Below the pieces are notes generated by a model. That model did no database searches. It was not told where the DNA came from and saw only the letters and a list, made by a program, of their open reading frames with translations. From the NCBI RefSeq assembly GCF_001423125.1, contig NZ_LMNW01000033.1:215525-279524 (forward strand): a stretch of 64,000 nucleotides of DNA, written 5' to 3'. Numbering within the stretch: position 1 is the stretch's first letter; the number at the start of each line of letters is the position of its first letter. This document shows, piece by piece, positions 59,934-64,000 of this stretch. Origin of the DNA: Duganella sp. Leaf126 (GTDB taxonomy: Bacteria; Pseudomonadota; Gammaproteobacteria; Burkholderiales; Burkholderiaceae_D). Made by a program: the position numbers and the translations under genes.

Positions 59934-61763
59934 ATGTGCGGCATTGTCGGCGCGGTAGCGCAACGTAATATCACCCCGATCCTGATCGAAGGCTTGAAGC
60001 GGCTCGAATACCGCGGTTATGACTCGTGCGGCGTGGCGCTGCATGTCGATGGGCAGTTGCAGCGCTCGCGCAGCACGTCGCGCGTGGCCGACCTCGAACA
60101 GCAGATCGCGCAGACCCACCTGCACGGTTTCACCGGCATCGCCCATACGCGCTGGGCCACCCACGGCGCCCCGGCCACCCACAATGCCCACCCCCATTTC
60201 TCGCCATCGGCCGACCTGGCGCGCATTGCGCTGGTCCATAACGGCATCATCGAAAACCACGACGAGCTGCGCGCGGAACTGACTGCGCTCGGCTATGTGT
60301 TCCAGAGCCAGACCGATACCGAGGTCATCGCCCACCTGGTCGATCACCTGTACAACGGCGACCTGTTCGAGACCGTGCAGCAGGCTGTCAGGCGTCTGAC
60401 GGGCGCCTACGCCATTGCCGTGTTCGCGCGCGAAGAGCCGCACCGCGTGGTGGCTGCGCGCCAGGGCTCGCCGCTGATCGTCGGCGTGGGCCAGGGCGAA
60501 AACTTCGTTGCATCCGATGCCATGGCGCTGGCCGGCACCACCGACCAGATCGTCTACCTCGAAGAGGGCGATGTGGTCGACCTGCAGCTGGGCCGCACCT
60601 GGATCGTCGATGCCCACGGCAAGCCGGTCCAGCGCGAGGTGAAAACCGTCCATGCCCATACTGGCGCCGCCGACCTGGGGCCGTATCGCCACTACATGCA
60701 GAAGGAAATCTTCGAGCAGCCGCGCGTGATCGGCGACACGCTCGAAGGCGTCATCAGCATCATGCCCGAGCTGTTCGGCGACGGCGCCCACGCCGTGTTC
60801 AAGCAGATCGACCGCGTGCTGATCCTGGCCTGCGGCACCAGCTATTATTCCGGCCTGACCGCCAAGTACTGGATCGAATCGGTGGCGAAAATCCCCGTCA
60901 ACGTCGAAATCGCCAGCGAATACCGCTACCGCGACAGCGTGCCGCACCCGAACACGCTGGTCGTCACCATTTCCCAGAGCGGCGAAACGGCCGACACGCT
61001 GGCCGCGCTCAAGCACGCACGCAGCCTCGGCATGGAACACACGCTCACGATCTGCAACGTGGCCACCAGCGCCATGGTGCGCGAATGCAAACTGGCCTAC
61101 ATCACGCGCGCCGGCGTGGAGGTGGGCGTGGCGTCCACCAAGGCCTTCACCACCCAGCTGGCCGGCCTGTTCCTGCTGACGCTGACATTGGCGCAGGTGA
61201 ACGGCCGCCTGGACGACGAACAGGAAGCGCAGCACCTGAAAGCGATGCGCCACCTTCCTGTCGCGATCGCCTCGGTTCTGGCGCTGGAACCGCTGATCAT
61301 GGCCTGGGCCGAAGACTTTGCGCGCAAGGAAAACGCCCTCTTCCTCGGTCGCGGCATGCACTACCCGATCGCCCTCGAAGGCGCGCTGAAACTGAAAGAG
61401 ATTTCCTACATCCACGCCGAAGCCTATCCTGCCGGCGAACTGAAACACGGTCCGCTGGCGCTGGTCACCGAGGAAATGCCGGTGGTCACGGTGGCGCCGA
61501 ACGACGCCCTGATCGAAAAGCTCAAATCGAATATGCAGGAAGTGCGCGCCCGCGGCGGCCAGCTGTACGTGTTCGCCGACGTCGACTCGCGCATCACGTC
61601 CGGCGAAGGCGTGCACGTGATCCGCCTGCCCGAGCACTACGGTTTGCTGTCGCCGATCCTGCACGTGGTATCGCTGCAGTTGCTCGCCTATCACACGGCG
61701 CTGGCAAGGGGAACCGATGTGGACAAGCCGCGCAATCTGGCCAAGTCGGTGACGGTGGAGTGA
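59934..61763 (+). CDS. glmS: Glutamine-fructose-6-phosphate aminotransferase (isomerizing)
   Basis: A 609-residue enzyme making glucosamine-6-phosphate from fructose-6-P and glutamine. The nucleophile Cys follows the initiator Met (MCGIVGAV); the glutaminase half has RGYDSCGVAL and THNAHPH; two SIS domains follow with LILACGTSYYSGLTAKYW, TISQSGETADTLAALKHA and the C-terminal DVDKPRNLAKSVTVE. The ATG at 59934 is fixed by the need for Cys at position 2. Its 3' end is the recognised Tn7 attachment region. Confidence 0.98.
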   Translation: MCGIVGAVAQRNITPILIEGLKRLEYRGYDSCGVALHVDGQLQRSRSTSRVADLEQQIAQTHLHGFTGIAHTRWATHGAPATHNAHPHFSPSADLARIALVHNGIIENHDELRAELTALGYVFQSQTDTEVIAHLVDHLYNGDLFETVQQAVRRLTGAYAIAVFAREEPHRVVAARQGSPLIVGVGQGENFVASDAMALAGTTDQIVYLEEGDVVDLQLGRTWIVDAHGKPVQREVKTVHAHTGAADLGPYRHYMQKEIFEQPRVIGDTLEGVISIMPELFGDGAHAVFKQIDRVLILACGTSYYSGLTAKYWIESVAKIPVNVEIASEYRYRDSVPHPNTLVVTISQSGETADTLAALKHARSLGMEHTLTICNVATSAMVRECKLAYITRAGVEVGVASTKAFTTQLAGLFLLTLTLAQVNGRLDDEQEAQHLKAMRHLPVAIASVLALEPLIMAWAEDFARKENALFLGRGMHYPIALEGALKLKEISYIHAEAYPAGELKHGPLALVTEEMPVVTVAPNDALIEKLKSNMQEVRARGGQLYVFADVDSRITSGEGVHVIRLPEHYGLLSPILHVVSLQLLAYHTALARGTDVDKPRNLAKSVTVE

Positions 61764-62191
61764 GGTGGTGTCGGGGCGCTTGACTGGTATTCCTGCTCAT
61801 TAAAGTCGTAAATGGTTCATCAAAGTCGTAAATGAGCCATTACAGTCGTAAATTGTGTAGGTGAACCAAGACCGCCAGCACGTCCGCGTGCGTCGTCGCT
61901 GATCATAGTGTTGGCGCCGACGCCATATAGACCCACAGCACCGATTGCGCTTGACCCAGGCGTCGCCAAGGAAATCCGCACTGAGCCTACGTTTGCGCGA
62001 ATTCACTGTGGTCAACGAATCTCGGTGCCTGGGTTAATTTAACGTTGGTGCCAACACTTAAATGTATCGAGGCTTCTTTCCGGCTGTTCAATTCAGCATT
62101 GGGTAATCCGTCGCCCGCCGCCTATGAATGGAAAATGGCAGCACACCAACCTATCGTTGTGTCCAGAATTATTTGACCACAGCAGGCCTGA
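61764..62191. other. Low-GC junction region downstream of glmS
   Basis: A 428-bp stretch with no gene I can support. After the direct repeats it is visibly lower in GC than the host sequence and has no family-like frame on either strand. It is the likely edge of an acquired island. Confidence 0.5.
61802..61854. repeat. 20-bp-spaced direct repeats downstream of glmS
   Basis: AAAGTCGTAAATG at 61802 and 61822 and the variant ACAGTCGTAAATT at 61842 are spaced exactly 20 bp. They start 38 bases after the glmS stop, near the usual attTn7 position. Repeated sites with this spacing resemble transposase-binding sites in the ends of Tn7-like elements. This is inferred; no transposase gene is in the window. 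Confidence 0.55.
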
Positions 62192-63937
62192 CTATTTACT
62201 TTTCACTTTGACCAGGATCTGCATAAGCATCTCTGGCACCGCTCCCTCGGCCTTGAGTGTTGCTGTCCGGTACGCGAGTTGATTCTTCGCGAGACTGATA
62301 CCTGCGGCAGCCTCGACGTTATTGCATGCAGTGATCCATTCTATCCAGTTCGCCGATAGGAACGCTTCAAGATGATCCTCAAAGATCGCTATCTCGTCGC
62401 CAACGAAAGCACATGGAAAATCCTCTTCAGCGAGGTCGAAGTACTTCAATAACACTCGATTCGCTGTCACATGGCCCACTCTCTCGGCATCAATCTTGTT
62501 CTGCGCCTTCCCATTTGCCTTCGCACGGGCTTCAAACCCGCCATCCGCATCGAAGAGCGCATAGACCGGTATACCGATCGACGTCAGGATCGCATGTGCG
62601 AGTGGGATCGATGTTTTTCCTCCTACGGGGACGACAGAGACGCCAGCGGCCTCAAGCGAGCCAAGAGTTGTTTTATCACCAATGCCGTAGAACACTGACG
62701 ACTCTGTCGTGCCTTCCACGAGGAAAGCCCGATGCGCGAAAAGCGCCACGGAAAGCTGATTCGCAACGATGCCATCGAGCTGACGCTCAACTGTATCGGC
62801 GCTCAGTATTCCATTCAGCCTGGCCTTCACGTCATTGAGTGTAGCGCTGTGGACAGTAACTACAGGAGTCTCGTCCGACGACCTAGTTAGCCGCCTTACT
62901 TGGTTGAAATGTCGCGCCTCAAGGAAGTAGGGACTATGAGTCGCGTAAGTCACTTGGATGCGCTTACCTGCGTCTTCGGCGAGCGACCGGAGTACTTTCG
63001 CGAACGTATGGGCCTGGATCGGGTGCTGATAGAGTTCCGGCTCTTCGATCGCCAAGCAAATGATACCCTCTGCCGATGCTGCACCTGACTGCGCCAAGAG
63101 CTGGAGCGCCGAGATCAGAAGTGTGCGCTGAAAGCCATGTCCTTGGCGTTCCACGGCAGTCTCGGTTGTGCCATCGCGTACGGCTATCTGGAACGTGGTT
63201 CGAGGGGCCTTGAGTTCCACCTCTGTAGGGGAAACCGTGATAGCCCGACCAGGGGAATAGGACGCGACGACTCCGTTTAATTTCGCCGACATTGCTTCAA
63301 GCTGTAACTTGAACTTCTCGTCGTAGACTTCTTGTTGCTTAGCACGTGATTCCTCTACGATCTTCGCGATCTCCTCATCGGCAGCAGCACGATCAACTGA
63401 ACGCTCAAGGATTCGACCGATAATGCTCGACTTCCCGTCAATCGACTCTTCGCTCGCCCGAAGGTCGGCAGTCACCAGGACGAAATCGAAAAGGCCACTC
63501 ATCTTCCCGCCGCTGTTGAAACCGAAGAAGTTGGTTTGTAGGGACTCTGGCGCTTCGACAAGCTGGTCGGTGTGATCGGCTTCCCAGGTCGTCATAGCTT
63601 GGTTGGCAGCCTCGACACTGCTCCAAGCTGGGAGAGCAAGCGATGAATTTGAGCTTCGCAGGTCGTTGTAAGAGGCTTTTTTGTCGGCCGCTGATGTCTT
63701 AGCGCGGATAGTGTTGAACGGTGCGTAGTTCTTTGAGTTCGCAGATAGGCTTTCAGCCCCGTCTGGGCCGCGACGCTTCCAAGCAGTGAAGGTAGTGACC
63801 CCTGCTGGAGCGTACTTGCCAAGTTCAGCCCGATCCTTTTCGGTGAGCTCAGCGAATGTGACTTGAACCTCAATATCTTCGTCAATTGCCTCGAACGAAC
63901 TGAATCGCCACGACAATTGTAGACACTCCTGAGCCAT
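62192..63937 (-). pseudogene. OLD-family ATPase/TOPRIM nuclease, N-terminally truncated by an insertion sequence
   Basis: A 581-residue frame with an ABC-type ATPase half: signature-like ERQGHGFQRTLLISALQLLAQ, Walker B IICLAIEEPELYQHP, and H-loop YATHSPYFLEA. The TOPRIM half follows with VEGTTESSVFYGI and the acidic FDADGGFEARA. The expected N-terminal P-loop (GxxGxGK) is absent, and the first seven residues (MAQECLQ) come from the end of the adjacent IS3-type element. OLD proteins are nucleases that defend against phage; without a P-loop this copy is unlikely to function. Lower GC marks it as acquired. Confidence 0.8.
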
Positions 63938-64000
63938 AATATCGGACCCAAGGAGAATGTATGAGTGGCAAGCGGTACACAGAAGAATTCAAGATAGCAG
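63918..64000 (+). mobile_element. IS3-family insertion sequence, left end with start of orfA
   Basis: The likely left end begins TGTAGACACTCC at 63918, followed by a ribosome site (AAGGAG) and an ATG at 63961 encoding MSGKRYTEEFKIA before the window ends. That is the typical start of IS3-family OrfA (helix-turn-helix protein that partners OrfB by frameshift). The exact terminus and inverted repeat cannot be confirmed without the other end. Confidence 0.75.
63961..64000 (+). CDS. IS3-family transposase OrfA, N-terminal fragment
   Basis: Thirteen codons (MSGKRYTEEFKIA) matching the conserved N terminus of IS3-type OrfA proteins, with a good AAGGAG site upstream. The helix-turn-helix and the OrfB integrase lie beyond the window. 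Confidence 0.72.
   Translation, partial: MSGKRYTEEFKIA

Noticed and set aside
59883..61694. A 603-codon minus-strand open frame opposite glmS
   Set aside because: Antisense shadow of the high-GC glmS gene; no domain is recognisable.

Overview
The window looks like a near-origin chromosomal segment of a high-GC betaproteobacterium, most likely Oxalobacteraceae (Massilia/Duganella/Telluria type). The reasons are the gene order mnmG-rsmG-parA-parB-atpIBEFHAGDC, the argB-HAD-slmA block, genes for polyhydroxybutyrate degradation, and bifunctional PutA driven by a divergent Lrp-type regulator. The genus is an inference from gene content, not a database match.

Layout. 0-14.7 kb is mixed housekeeping: a truncated aminopeptidase P, a purine phosphoribosyltransferase, nitronate monooxygenase, a self-regulated CopG gene with a PHB-depolymerase-type esterase, argB, tRNA-Thr, a TraB/GumN protein, a HAD nucleotidase, slmA, fused pabB-pabC carrying a repeat-expanded insert, an AI-2E family transporter, a periplasmic glutathione peroxidase, gabD and PPK2. 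14.7-21.6 kb is a divergent polyamine/membrane cluster: a Tat-type FAD oxidoreductase and a membrane-anchored spermidine synthase on the minus strand; DUF350, SPFH-SHOCT, DUF4178, a small Gly-rich exported protein and speD on the plus strand. 21.6-24.2 kb holds 85-bp tandem repeats, a GST, an AraC regulator and a toxin-antitoxin pair.

24.2-36 kb is the complete F1Fo ATP synthase operon, then parB, parA, rsmG and mnmG, with an array of 9-bp repeats in front of parA and two parS sites flanking a terminator upstream of mnmG. 36-43.9 kb has a TSUP permease, a 3-hydroxybutyrate oligomer hydrolase lipoprotein and a five-gene branched-chain amino acid ABC transporter. Two DnaA-box regions, each with a DnaA-trio-like tract and an AT-rich stretch, flank a diguanylate cyclase gene (44.1-44.3 and 46.4-46.7 kb). 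Every gene from 24.2 to 43.9 kb points left from here and the next two genes point right. I propose this as a bipartite oriC.

46.8-59.8 kb carries MTA/SAH nucleosidase, putA with its Lrp-type regulator, a chemoreceptor with a C-terminal sensor, a LysR regulator, a ferredoxin, coaD, rsmD, a lipoprotein, glmU, a second field of degenerate DnaA-like boxes and a second Lrp-type gene. glmS follows, preceded by two copies of a palindrome that look like Lrp-type operators. The end of glmS is the classic Tn7 target. Beyond it the sequence becomes visibly lower in GC and contains 20-bp-spaced direct repeats, an OLD-family ATPase/TOPRIM gene missing its Walker A part, and the start of an IS3-family insertion sequence that appears to have cut that gene.
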